A DNA stretch of 64,000 nucleotides from Halogeometricum sp. S1BR25-6 (GTDB taxonomy: Archaea > Halobacteriota > Halobacteria > Halobacteriales > Haloferacaceae), in contig NZ_JAMQOP010000001.1 of NCBI RefSeq assembly GCF_031624495.1, positions 1,240,001 to 1,304,000 on the forward strand. Reading direction: 5' to 3'. The notes under the pieces are model-generated. The model was given only the letters and a program-made list of their open reading frames with translations. It was not told where the DNA came from and ran no database searches. A program made the translations under genes and the position numbers. Shown one piece after another: positions 1 to 7,783 of the stretch (position 1 is its first letter; each line of letters begins with the position of its first letter).

Positions 1-66
1 GTCCGCGAACGCCGCCAGGACGAGGACCGAGAACGCGGAAACGAGCGCTAAACGCGTCTTTCGCAT
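1..66 (-). CDS. N-terminal fragment of a secreted/membrane protein, probably cytochrome c oxidase subunit II
   Basis: Only the first 22 codons are present. They start with ATG at 66 and read off the left edge. The fragment is a typical export signal: a short basic start (MRKTR) followed by a hydrophobic stretch (LALVSAFSVLVLAAFA). It is divergent from the heme O synthase gene at 190; in haloarchaea that neighbour is often coxB, whose product starts with a signal/anchor of this kind. The subunit II identity is therefore inferred from context; the sequence itself shows only a signal-like N terminus. Confidence 0.45.
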   Translation of the reverse strand, partial: MRKTRLALVSAFSVLVLAAFAD

Positions 67-92
67 CTTATTGCTGGCTTAGGAACAAACGC

Positions 93-100
93 CTAAATAG
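93..100 (-). promoter_or_regulatory. TATA-like box for the gene starting at 66
   Basis: On the minus strand this reads CTATTTAG and lies 27-34 bp upstream of the ATG at 66. That is the spacing expected for a leaderless or near-leaderless haloarchaeal transcript. A second AT-rich patch (CTAAATA, about 151-157) faces the divergent gene at 190. Confidence 0.5.
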
Positions 101-189
101 TTGCTGTCTTTTCGTCGCGCGGTCCCCTGGAACCGGAAAAGCGCGGGTCCTAAATACGCCGCACCCGAACGGACTGTAGGTGACTACTC

Positions 190-1596
190 GTGGAACCGAA
201 CCGCACGCACGACCGTTTTCACGGCCTCCTGGCGGCGACCGCCATGGGGGTCTATCTCCTGCTGCTCGTCGGCGCGACGACGGCGCTCACCGACGCCGCG
301 GCGGCTTGCACCGCCTGGCCCGTCTGCGGTGACGGTTTCACCGCGCCGACCACCGCCGACGGGTGGCTCGCGGTCGGCCACCGCCTCGCGGCCGTCCTCG
401 TCGGCATCTTGGGGGTCGTCACGCTCGCCGCCGGCGTCCGCGCCGACGTGAGCCGTCGCATCCTCGGCGCGATGGTCGTCGCCGGTCTCCTCTATCCCGT
501 CCAGGCCGCCCTCGGCGCGTTCGTCGCCGTCGACGGCCCGTCGGCGACGCTGTCGACCGCCCACCTCGCGGTAGGGATGGCCATCTTCGGCGGCCTCGTC
601 GTCGCCCTCGCGTGGACGCTGGAGACGGACACCGGCGACCCGACGGACCGCCCCGAGAGCGCGCCCGAACCGGACCTCGAACCCGAGGGCGCACACGACC
701 CGACCGTCCCGACCGACCCCGTCGACCGCGCGAAGGCGACCGCCTACGCGTACTTCCGCCTTATGAAGCCGCGGCTAATGTGGCTGCTCTGCCTCGTCGC
801 CTCGGCGGGCATGGCGCTGGCGGCGACGACCGGCGCGAGCCTCACGCCCGAAATCGTCCTCGCCACCCTCGGCGGCGGCGTCCTCTCCATCGGCGCCTCG
901 GGCACGTTCAACCACGTCCTCGAACGCGACATCGACCGCCGCATGGAGCGCACCAGCGACAGACCGCTCGCCGTCGACCTCGTGCCGGTGCGCCACGCCG
1001 TCGCGTTCGGCCTCCTCCTGGCCGCCGCCTCGGTGGCGCTGTTCGCGTGGGTGAACGTCCTCGCCGCCGTCCTCGGCGTCGGTGCTATCCTCTTCTACAG
1101 CGTCGTCTACACGCTGATTCTCAAACCGAACACGGTACAGAACACCGTCATCGGCGGCGCGGCGGGCGCGCTGCCCGCCCTCATCGGCTGGGTGGCCGTC
1201 ACCGGCTCAGTCGGCTTCGGCGGTCTGCTGCTCGCGGCGGTCATCTTCCTGTGGACGCCCGCGCACTTCTACAACCTCGCCTTGGCGTACAAGGACGACT
1301 ACGCCCGCGGCGGCTTCCCGATGATGCCCGTCGTCCGCGGCGAGACCGAGACCAGAAAGCACACGCTGTGGTACCTCGGCGCGACGCTCATCGCCGCCGG
1401 CGCGCTGGCGGCGATGGAGGGACTCGGTCTCCTCTACGCGCTGACGAGCATCGTCTTCGGCGGCGTCTTCCTCTACTACGTCGTCCGCCTGCACTACGAA
1501 CAGACCCAGTCGGCGGCGCTCAGGTCGTTCCACGCCTCGAACGCCTACCTCGGCACCCTGCTCTTGGCCGTGGTCGTCGACACGCTGGCGCTCTGA
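190..1596 (+). CDS. ctaB: Heme O synthase (protoheme IX farnesyltransferase) with N-terminal CtaA-like half
   Basis: A 468-residue polytopic membrane protein. Residues about 185-468 are a UbiA-type prenyltransferase that adds a farnesyl group to heme b to make heme O for the terminal oxidase. The prenyl-diphosphate-binding motif NHVLERDID is at 241-249, followed by RTSDRPLA, and a second Asp-rich site YKDDYARGGF lies downstream. Residues about 10-145 form four membrane segments resembling half of heme A synthase: a C40-x2-WP-x-C46 motif and candidate heme-ligand histidines H64 and H125. An acidic Pro-rich linker (about 145-180) joins the halves. Normal CtaB is about 300 residues, so this is a fusion, a form known in haloarchaea. 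The start is GTG; no better ATG precedes the first membrane segment. Confidence 0.92.
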   Translation: MEPNRTHDRFHGLLAATAMGVYLLLLVGATTALTDAAAACTAWPVCGDGFTAPTTADGWLAVGHRLAAVLVGILGVVTLAAGVRADVSRRILGAMVVAGLLYPVQAALGAFVAVDGPSATLSTAHLAVGMAIFGGLVVALAWTLETDTGDPTDRPESAPEPDLEPEGAHDPTVPTDPVDRAKATAYAYFRLMKPRLMWLLCLVASAGMALAATTGASLTPEIVLATLGGGVLSIGASGTFNHVLERDIDRRMERTSDRPLAVDLVPVRHAVAFGLLLAAASVALFAWVNVLAAVLGVGAILFYSVVYTLILKPNTVQNTVIGGAAGALPALIGWVAVTGSVGFGGLLLAAVIFLWTPAHFYNLALAYKDDYARGGFPMMPVVRGETETRKHTLWYLGATLIAAGALAAMEGLGLLYALTSIVFGGVFLYYVVRLHYEQTQSAALRSFHASNAYLGTLLLAVVVDTLAL

Positions 1597-1598
1597 CC

Positions 1599-2279
1599 GT
1601 GTCCGTCTCCGAATCGCTCGGTCGGGTCGTCGCCGACCGCGACGTGCTGTACGCCGGCCTCCTGGCGAACACGCTCGGCATCCTCTCGCTCGCGTACGTT
1701 CTCGTCACGGGCATCGACGTCTCGCAACCGCGCTACTCCTTCTACGGGTTGCTCTGGGTTGTCGTCGGCGTCCTCGCCGTCTGGAAGACGGCGCCCGCAC
1801 CGACCGACGCCCGGACCCGCCGCCGGGCCGCCGTCATCGCCGTCGGCTACGCCGTCGTGCTCGCGTTCGCGGGCGGCGTCGTCGTCACCTCGACGATGTC
1901 TGTCGGTCCCGACTGGGCGTTCCGCGTCGCCACGCTCGCGCCCGGGTGGGGACCCGCGCCGACGATATCCACGCCGTTCGCCACCATCGTCCTCATGCCC
2001 GCCCGCGTCGTCGGCTACCTCGCGCTGTCGTACCTCGTGTACGCGACGGTCATCGACGCCGCCGGCTCGGCCGTCTCCGGAGTGTTGGGCCTGCTCTCCT
2101 GCGTCTCCTGCTCGTGGCCGATTCTCGCGTCGATACTCACCGGCGTGTTCGGGGGTGGGTCGGCGCTCGTCGCCGCGACGTTCGACCTCTCCTACGACAT
2201 CTCGACGCTCGTCTTCGTCGTCACCGTCGTCCTGCTCTACTGGCGGCCGTTCGGCCCCGGCCGCGGTCGCGGCGACTGA
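1599..2279 (+). CDS. Haloarchaeal membrane protein (DUF7546-like) with Cys-x2-Cys motif
   Basis: A 226-residue protein with about six hydrophobic segments, starting at GTG two bases after the ctaB stop, so almost certainly co-transcribed with it. The most striking stretch is LLSCVSCSWPILASILTGVF: C168 and C171 lie in a Gly-rich hydrophobic context, followed by GGGSALVAA. The sequence resembles a haloarchaeal family I remember as DUF7546, usually found beside ctaB. No function is known to me. The cysteine pair and the position suggest a part in heme/copper oxidase assembly, which is inference. Confidence 0.7.
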   Translation: MSVSESLGRVVADRDVLYAGLLANTLGILSLAYVLVTGIDVSQPRYSFYGLLWVVVGVLAVWKTAPAPTDARTRRRAAVIAVGYAVVLAFAGGVVVTSTMSVGPDWAFRVATLAPGWGPAPTISTPFATIVLMPARVVGYLALSYLVYATVIDAAGSAVSGVLGLLSCVSCSWPILASILTGVFGGGSALVAATFDLSYDISTLVFVVTVVLLYWRPFGPGRGRGD

Positions 2280-2332
2280 GCGGCGGGCGGCGGGACGACG
2301 AGCGGACTACCGACGGCCGCACCCACGTTCAG

Positions 2333-2340
2333 GTTTAACT
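2333..2340 (+). promoter_or_regulatory. TATA-like box for the Rdx-family gene
   Basis: GTTTAACT lies 24-31 bp upstream of the ATG at 2364, consistent with a leaderless transcript. There is no Shine-Dalgarno sequence in the interval. Confidence 0.5.
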
Positions 2341-2363
2341 CCCCGGCGGGTGCACACTCCCAC

Positions 2364-2594
2364 ATGAGCGAGGTCGAAATCGAGTACTGCGTGCCGTGCG
2401 GGTTCTTGGAGCGAGCCGAAGAGATGCAGCACGCCGTCCTCGAACAGTTCGGCGAGCGAATCGACCGCGTCTCCCTGGTGACCGGCGACCACGGCGTGCT
2501 CACCGTCGCCGTCGACGGCGAACTCGTGTGGGACAAAAGCGAGGACGAGTACGACGTGGACGAGGTCACCCGCCGCGTCCGGGCGGCGCTCTGA
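2364..2594 (+). CDS. Rdx (SelT/SelW/SelH-like) thioredoxin-fold protein
   Basis: A 76-residue protein with the family hallmark near the N terminus, VEIEYCVPCGFLERA, where the redox pair is C9-x2-C12 at the end of the first strand. The length and a following beta-hairpin-like region (GVLTVAVDGELVWDK) fit the small SelW/Rdx family. These are thioredoxin-fold proteins thought to act in thiol redox chemistry; the archaeal substrate is unknown. It ends three bases before the next gene, so the two are probably co-transcribed. Confidence 0.85.
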   Translation: MSEVEIEYCVPCGFLERAEEMQHAVLEQFGERIDRVSLVTGDHGVLTVAVDGELVWDKSEDEYDVDEVTRRVRAAL

Positions 2595-2597
2595 GCG

Positions 2598-3014
2598 GTG
2601 AAGTCAGTCGAACACGCCGTCGTCGGCGCCGTCGTCTCGGCGGCCGCGGCGACGCTCATCTTCCCGACTCCGAGCGGCGTCACGTTCGGGGGCCTCGTCG
2701 CCTTCGGCGTCCTCCTGAGCGTCTTCGTCGACCTGGACCACTTCCTCATCGCGCGCGCGATGGTCGGCGACTGGCGGAACCTCGAACGCGCGGTGACGAA
2801 CCCCCGCGTCGGACTCGTCGAACAGGAGAAAGTGTTCGCCGACTTGGACGAGGAGGGCCTCATCCAGCGCCGACTGCTCAGTCACCACCTCGTCGGCGGA
2901 ACGCTCTGTCTCGTCCTCGCCCTCCTCGGCCTCGGACGCCTCGCCGTCTTCGTCGCCGTCGTCCTCTACGCGCACGTCCTCTGCGACTACCTCAGGGACA
3001 TCGGCTACGCGTGA
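2598..3014 (+). CDS. Small membrane protein, DUF457/YdjM-like (putative metal-dependent hydrolase fold)
   Basis: 138 residues with a GTG start three bases after the preceding stop. Membrane segments flank conserved-looking polar motifs: VDLDHFL in the second segment, SHHLVGG in the middle and AHVLCDYL near the C terminus. A DxDH motif with later H and D residues in membrane segments is the pattern of DUF457/YdjM inner-membrane proteins, annotated as putative metal-dependent hydrolases. The match is by motif only and the protein is shorter than typical members. Substrate unknown. Confidence 0.55.
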   Translation: MKSVEHAVVGAVVSAAAATLIFPTPSGVTFGGLVAFGVLLSVFVDLDHFLIARAMVGDWRNLERAVTNPRVGLVEQEKVFADLDEEGLIQRRLLSHHLVGGTLCLVLALLGLGRLAVFVAVVLYAHVLCDYLRDIGYA

Positions 3015-3024
3015 GTCGCCGGCC

Positions 3025-3053
3025 GTCGGCGACGTCCGCGCGCCGTCGCCGAC
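3025..3053. terminator. Perfect 9-bp hairpin in a convergent gap
   Basis: GTCGGCGAC (3025-3033) and GTCGCCGAC (3045-3053) are exact reverse complements separated by 11 nt. The element sits between two convergent genes ending at 3014 and 3060. No T-tract follows, so it is not a canonical archaeal terminator; it may shield transcript 3' ends. Confidence 0.4.
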
Positions 3054-3059
3054 TCGCGC

Positions 3060-4079
3060 TCAGTGCCAGAGCTGACCGTCTTCGTCGTAGCGCGCGTCCA
3101 TGATTCGCTCCCACTGTTCATCGGAGAGGTCGACGTCCGCCGCGCCGATGTTCTCGTCCAGTTGCTCTTCGGTGCGCGCGCCGACGATGGGCACCACCGT
3201 CGCGTCGGGGTAGTCCATCAGCCAGCGGAGCGCCACCTGCGCGGGCGAGGCGTCCGCCTCGTCGGCCACCTCGCGCACGGCGTCAAGCACTTTCCACCCG
3301 CGCTCAGAGAGGTAGAACTGGTCGAACCGGTCGTCGAACGACGCGCGGGAGCCGTCGGGCGCGACGACCTGCTTCGGGTCCTCGGGGTCGGCCCGCTCGT
3401 ACTTCCCTGTCAGGAAACCGCCCGCCAGCGGCGAGTACGGACACACCGCGAGCTCTTGGTCCCCGCAGACGTCGAGATACTCCTTCACGTCCTCGTAGTA
3501 TCCCGCGTGGAACAGCGGCTGGGTCACCTCGAAGCGCTCGTAGTCCTCCACGTCGGACTTCCACAGCGCCTTCGTGAGCTGCCACGAGGCCATCGTCGAC
3601 GCGCCGAGGTAGTTCACCTTCCCCTTCTCGACGAGGGCGTTCAGCGCCGACAGCGTCTCCTCGATGTCGGTCTCCTCGTCCCAGCGGTGGATGTAGTAGA
3701 GGTCGAGGTAGTCCGTCCCGAGTCGGTCCAGCGTCCCCTCTATCTGGTTTCGGATGTGCGTGCGCGAGAGGCCCGAGCCGTTCGGGTTCTCCTCGTCGAA
3801 CGGGAAGTACACCTTCGAGGCGAGGACGTACTCGGACCGCTCGCGCTGGGAGAGCCAGTCGCCGATCCACGACTCCGAGCGGCCGTTCGGGTTCCCGTAC
3901 ACGTTCGCGGTGTCGATGAAGTTGCCCCCGCGGTCGGCGAATGCGTCCAGGAGGTCGTGGGCGTCGTTCTTCGACGTCTCCAACACGCCGTTCGTCTCGC
4001 GGCCGAAGCGCCACGTTCCGAAACAGAGTTCGGACACCTTCGTCCCCGTGCTGCCGAGTCGCCGGTAGTCGAGACTCAT
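3060..4079 (-). CDS. Aldo/keto reductase
   Basis: A 339-residue NAD(P)-dependent oxidoreductase of the AKR superfamily (TIM barrel). The catalytic tetrad is visible: D56 and Y61 (NFIDTANVYG), K89 (LASKVYF) and H131 (LYYIHRWD). The C-terminal VPIVGARTEEQLDEN is the usual cofactor-phosphate-binding stretch. The ATG at 4079 gives MSLDYRRLG, the normal AKR beginning; the longer in-frame extension upstream is Arg-rich and unlike the family. Likely acts on sugar or aldehyde carbonyls. Substrate cannot be read from sequence. Confidence 0.88.
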   Translation of the reverse strand: MSLDYRRLGSTGTKVSELCFGTWRFGRETNGVLETSKNDAHDLLDAFADRGGNFIDTANVYGNPNGRSESWIGDWLSQRERSEYVLASKVYFPFDEENPNGSGLSRTHIRNQIEGTLDRLGTDYLDLYYIHRWDEETDIEETLSALNALVEKGKVNYLGASTMASWQLTKALWKSDVEDYERFEVTQPLFHAGYYEDVKEYLDVCGDQELAVCPYSPLAGGFLTGKYERADPEDPKQVVAPDGSRASFDDRFDQFYLSERGWKVLDAVREVADEADASPAQVALRWLMDYPDATVVPIVGARTEEQLDENIGAADVDLSDEQWERIMDARYDEDGQLWH

Positions 4080-4229
4080 ACGCGGGGCGACGGCGGGAGG
4101 GTGCAAAAGTGTGGCACTACCGGAGAATCGCCGACCGAAGAGAGAGGATTCACCGACGCTCCGCTCGCGCCGCCGAATCCGTACTCGCCGGCGGAGTACT
4201 TTTGCTCTCGGACCCATACCTGTCGCTAC

Positions 4230-5234
4230 ATGTCGGAACTCGCGGTCGTCGCTATCGGTCTCGGCGACCTCGGCCGCTTAGAGTGTCGGAGCATCGATTC
4301 GATAGACGGCGTCTCGGTCGTCGCCGGCGCGGACCCCTCCCCGGACGCGCGCGACGCCTTCCAGTACGAACTCGGACGCCACACCTACGACTCCCACGAG
4401 GCGATGCTGGACGACGTGGACGCCGACGCGGCTATCATCTCGACGCCGCACACGCTCCACTACGACCACGCGAGGGCCTGTCTGGACCGCGGCGTCCACG
4501 TCCACGTGGAGAAGCCGATGGTGACGGACCTCGGCGACGCCCGCGCGCTCGTCGAACGCGCGCGCGAGTCCGACCGCGTCCTCGCCGTCGGCTACCAGCG
4601 CCACTTCGACGACCGCTTCCGGGAGATTCGCCGACTCATCGACGACGGGCGCATCGGCACCCCGCACATGGCGACGTGTCACCTCGAACAGGACTGGGTA
4701 CGGTGGAACCGCGACCGCTGGCGCGGGAACCCCGACCTCTCCGGCGGCGGCCAACTGTACGACTCGGGGAGTCACCTGCTGGACGCCCTCCTGTGGACGA
4801 CGCGGAGCACCCCCTTTGAGGTGGCGGCGACGGTGGACGACCGTGGCGCCGACGTCGACGTGAACGCCGCGCTGGCGGTCACGCTGGACCGCGATGGCGA
4901 CCGCCTCACCGCGAGCGTCGGCGTCTCCGGCGAGGGGCCGAGCGGACCCGCCCCGGGCGAGGCGCTCCGTATCTGGGGCACCGACGGCTCCCTCTCGTTC
5001 GACGGCGAGACCCTCCGCGTCGTCGAGGACGGGACCGAGTACGAGGCGACGCTCTCGGAACCGACGTTCGAGGAACTCACCGCGCGGAAGTTAGGGAACT
5101 TCGTCGGCGCGATACGAGGGGAGGCCGAGTTGAAGATTCCGCCGTCCGACGCCGTGAAGGTGACCGCGCTGACCGAGGCGGCCTACGAGTCCGCCGAGTC
5201 CGGCCGACGGGTCGCCATCGACGCCGAGGTCTGA
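4230..5234 (+). CDS. Gfo/Idh/MocA-family oxidoreductase
   Basis: 334 residues. The N-terminal Rossmann fold has a glycine motif G10-x-G12-x2-G15. The family lysine lies in HVEKPM (E94-K95-P96), and the catalytic-site segment GGGQLYDSGSHLLD carries D178 and H182, the usual aspartate and histidine of this family. It is divergent from the aldo/keto reductase, suggesting sugar or polyol metabolism. The family covers inositol, glucose-fructose and many sugar dehydrogenases, so the substrate stays open. ATG at 4230 gives a standard N terminus. Confidence 0.87.
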   Translation: MSELAVVAIGLGDLGRLECRSIDSIDGVSVVAGADPSPDARDAFQYELGRHTYDSHEAMLDDVDADAAIISTPHTLHYDHARACLDRGVHVHVEKPMVTDLGDARALVERARESDRVLAVGYQRHFDDRFREIRRLIDDGRIGTPHMATCHLEQDWVRWNRDRWRGNPDLSGGGQLYDSGSHLLDALLWTTRSTPFEVAATVDDRGADVDVNAALAVTLDRDGDRLTASVGVSGEGPSGPAPGEALRIWGTDGSLSFDGETLRVVEDGTEYEATLSEPTFEELTARKLGNFVGAIRGEAELKIPPSDAVKVTALTEAAYESAESGRRVAIDAEV

Positions 5235-5264
5235 GCGAGTTCGGAGAGGGGGAGAAGCAGGGAG

Positions 5265-6677
5265 TCAGGGCGCGACCAGTCGGTGCAGCGCGCCCGTCCG
5301 GTCATTCAGTCCGCGCGCGCCGGTCGACAGCACGAACAGGTCCTCGCCGTCCCGACCGAAGGCGGTGACGAACGACCCCGGCGCGCCGTCGCCGGTTATC
5401 GGCACCTCGGTCACCGGCCACGGCGTCGTCTCCGAAGCGGGGTCCGCCGCGAACAGGCGCCCGTTCGACCGCCAGTCGGCGAACAGATACGCGCCCGCGA
5501 GGCCGGTCCCCGAGAGCGCCCCGCCGCGGACGACGTAGCCGCCGATGACCGAGATGCCGGTCGCGCCGTCGCCCGAGTGCGGGTACTCTATCACCGGGTC
5601 GACGAGGGGGTCGCCGTCGGGCGTCGTCGTCGGGCACTCGCCCGCCCCGTAGCAGTGCGTCCCCTCCCGGACGTTCCAGCCGTAGTTGCCGCCCCGTTCG
5701 ACCACGCTCACCTCCTCGTACTCGCTCTGTCCGACGTCGGCGACGTAGAGGTCCCAGTTGTTCCCGTCTCGAGTATCGAAGGAGAACCGCCACGGGTTGC
5801 GGAAGCCCCACGCGTACTGCTCGTCCAATCCGTCGCGCCCGACGAGGGGGTTGTCCGCGGGAATCCCGTACGGCCGGTCCCCGTCCCGCGAGTCCACGTC
5901 GAGGCGGAGGATGCTCCCCAGAAGATTCTCGGTCACGTCCTGTCCGTTGCCGCCGTCGACGGCGTCGTACCAGTCGGCGACGTGCCCGGTTCCCCTGTCG
6001 CCGCCGCCCCCGCCGTCGCCGGTGCCGACGTAGAGGAGGCCGTCCGGGCCGAATCCGACCGACCCGGCGTTGTGGTTCGACTGCGGTTCGGGCAGTTCCA
6101 ACAGCGTCCGCTCGCGACCCCCGTCGACGGTCCGCGCGCCGGGGTCGACGGTGAACTCGCTGAGGACGAACGTGTGGCTGTAGTCCCGCGGCGTTCCCTC
6201 CCGGCGGGGCGCGCTGTACCGGACGTACAGGCGGCCGTTGTCCGCGAACTCGGGGTGCGGGGCGACGCCGAGCAGTCCCCGTTCGTCGTAGCCGCCGATG
6301 TCGACCACCTGCTCCCGAAGGTCGAGGTACGGCGCGTCGCGGCGGCCGTTCGCGGTCACCTCGTAGACGACGCCGGGTTGGTCGACGACGAACCGGCGGT
6401 CGGTGCCCGCCGGCGCGAAGAAGTCGACGGGCGAGACGAACCCCGCGGCGACGGATTCGGCGGCGACGCGAGCGTCCGCCAGGTTCGGCCCGTCGCCGCC
6501 GGTACCCGTTCCTGTGCCCGTCTCACCGCCGCCTCCGTCGCCGTCCGGCGGCGACTCGGTTCGCGTCGCGGGCGGGTCGTCGGTGCCGTTCGTCGGGGCC
6601 GAGCTACATCCGGCGACGCCCGCGAGGAGGGCCGACAGGCCGGACGCGAGCGCGCGGCGGCGGGAGAGGGGTGGCAT
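5265..6677 (-). CDS. PQQ-dependent sugar dehydrogenase-like Tat lipoprotein
   Basis: 470 residues. The N terminus has a Tat signal with lipobox (SRRRALASGL, then VAGC with Cys24), so the protein is exported folded and probably lipid-anchored. A Gly/Thr/Pro-rich linker (about 25-75) leads to a beta-propeller of the soluble glucose/sorbosone dehydrogenase family: GLLGVAPHPEFADNGRLYV, NHNAGSVGFGPDGLLYVGTGDGGG and YAWGFRNPWRFSFD are typical. Members oxidise aldoses outside the cell using PQQ. Whether this host makes PQQ cannot be seen here, so the enzyme may act on another substrate or be inactive as a PQQ enzyme. Confidence 0.85.
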   Translation of the reverse strand: MPPLSRRRALASGLSALLAGVAGCSSAPTNGTDDPPATRTESPPDGDGGGGETGTGTGTGGDGPNLADARVAAESVAAGFVSPVDFFAPAGTDRRFVVDQPGVVYEVTANGRRDAPYLDLREQVVDIGGYDERGLLGVAPHPEFADNGRLYVRYSAPRREGTPRDYSHTFVLSEFTVDPGARTVDGGRERTLLELPEPQSNHNAGSVGFGPDGLLYVGTGDGGGGGDRGTGHVADWYDAVDGGNGQDVTENLLGSILRLDVDSRDGDRPYGIPADNPLVGRDGLDEQYAWGFRNPWRFSFDTRDGNNWDLYVADVGQSEYEEVSVVERGGNYGWNVREGTHCYGAGECPTTTPDGDPLVDPVIEYPHSGDGATGISVIGGYVVRGGALSGTGLAGAYLFADWRSNGRLFAADPASETTPWPVTEVPITGDGAPGSFVTAFGRDGEDLFVLSTGARGLNDRTGALHRLVAP

Positions 6678-6700
6678 CGTCGGACCTCGGGGAGCGCCGA

Positions 6701-6708
6701 GAATAAGC
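6701..6708 (-). promoter_or_regulatory. TATA-like box for the sugar dehydrogenase gene
   Basis: The minus strand reads GCTTATTC 24-31 bp upstream of the ATG at 6677, consistent with leaderless transcription. Confidence 0.5.
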
Positions 6709-6805
6709 GTTACCGTCGTGTCGGCGCGGGGACAGGCGCGGAAGCCGCCTCGAACGCCGGCCCCGAATCCGAATCCTTACCCGCGGACCGCGCCGAACCC
6801 GACGC

Positions 6806-7783
6806 ATGGACGAGGTACTCGTCGCCGAGAACCTTCGGAAATCCTACGGCGACAAGGAGGCCCTCTCGGACGTCTCGCTGTCGGTCGCGGCGGGCGAGGT
6901 GTTCGGACTCATCGGCCCCAACGGCGCGGGCAAGACGACGCTCGTTCGCGCCCTCACCGGAACCACCCCCGTCGACGGCGCGGTGTCCGTCCTCGGCGAG
7001 TCACCGACGGACGTCGACCGCTCCCGCGTCGGACTGCTGCCGCAGTCGTTCTCGCCGGCGTCGCGGCTCACCGCGCGCGAACTCGTCTCCTACTACGCCG
7101 GCCTGTACGACGAGGCGCGCGACCCCGAGTCCGTGCTCGCGGACGTTGGCCTGACGGGCGACGACGCGACGACGTGGTACGAGGACCTCTCGGGCGGCCA
7201 GCAGCGGCGCGCCTGCGTCGCGGCGGCGCTTGTGAACGACCCTGACGTGCTCTTCCTCGACGAACCGACCACCGGCATCGACCCGGCGGGTCGGCGGGAC
7301 CTGTGGGACCTCCTCGACGGCCTCGCCGCGGGGGGGACGACGGTGTTTCTGACCAGCCACTCGATGCCCGAGGTCGAACGCCTCGCCGACCGCGTCGGCC
7401 TGTTGAACGCGGGCGAACTCGTCGCCGTCGGCTCGCCCCGCGAACTCGTCGCCGCGCACGGCGGCGACAGCCGACTCGAAGTGGAGACGGAGGCGCCGCC
7501 GGAGACGGTGGTCGAGACGTTCGGCGGGCGGTTCGACGTCGCCGCCCGCGACGGCCGCCTCGTCTTCGAAGGCCTGACCCCGCGGGACATCGGCGACGCC
7601 GTCCGCGCCCTCGACGACGCGGGCGTCGCCTACGGCACGCTGACGTGGACCCAACCCGACCTCGAAGACGTCTACCTTTCCCTGACGGGCGAGTCCTTCG
7701 AGGGACGGTCGAGCGTCGCGGACGCGGTGGCGGCGGACGGCGGGACCGCGAACGGCGACGGGAGCGGAGGTGAGCGACGGTGA
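6806..7783 (+). CDS. ABC transporter ATP-binding protein (DrrA/NodI-type)
   Basis: 325 residues. Walker A GPNGAGKT at 37-44, signature LSGGQQ at 128-133, Walker B LFLDEP at 149-154, and an H-loop in TSHSMPE. The C-terminal extension of about 100 residues ending in DLEDVYLSLTG is typical of ATPases that pair with ABC-2 permeases. The stop overlaps the start of the permease gene by 4 nt, so the two form an export system. Substrate unknown. A similar ABC pair often lies in haloarchaeal ctaB/cox neighbourhoods, but here it is 4 kb away with unrelated genes between. Confidence 0.93.
   Translation: MDEVLVAENLRKSYGDKEALSDVSLSVAAGEVFGLIGPNGAGKTTLVRALTGTTPVDGAVSVLGESPTDVDRSRVGLLPQSFSPASRLTARELVSYYAGLYDEARDPESVLADVGLTGDDATTWYEDLSGGQQRRACVAAALVNDPDVLFLDEPTTGIDPAGRRDLWDLLDGLAAGGTTVFLTSHSMPEVERLADRVGLLNAGELVAVGSPRELVAAHGGDSRLEVETEAPPETVVETFGGRFDVAARDGRLVFEGLTPRDIGDAVRALDDAGVAYGTLTWTQPDLEDVYLSLTGESFEGRSSVADAVAADGGTANGDGSGGERR

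Noticed and set aside
363-1598. Plus-strand frame running through ctaB into the next gene
   Set aside because: The first 1.2 kb is an out-of-frame Arg-rich translation of ctaB; only the part from the GTG at 1599 is protein-like.
5283-7154. Long open frame on the plus strand opposite the sugar dehydrogenase
   Set aside because: It is antisense to a clear family member, has Arg/Pro/Ala-rich composition with no motif, and arises from the G+C bias at third codon positions. The same holds for long frames opposite other genes, for example 26447-28426, 36127-37596, 45086-46651, 47008-48366 and 50401-52428.
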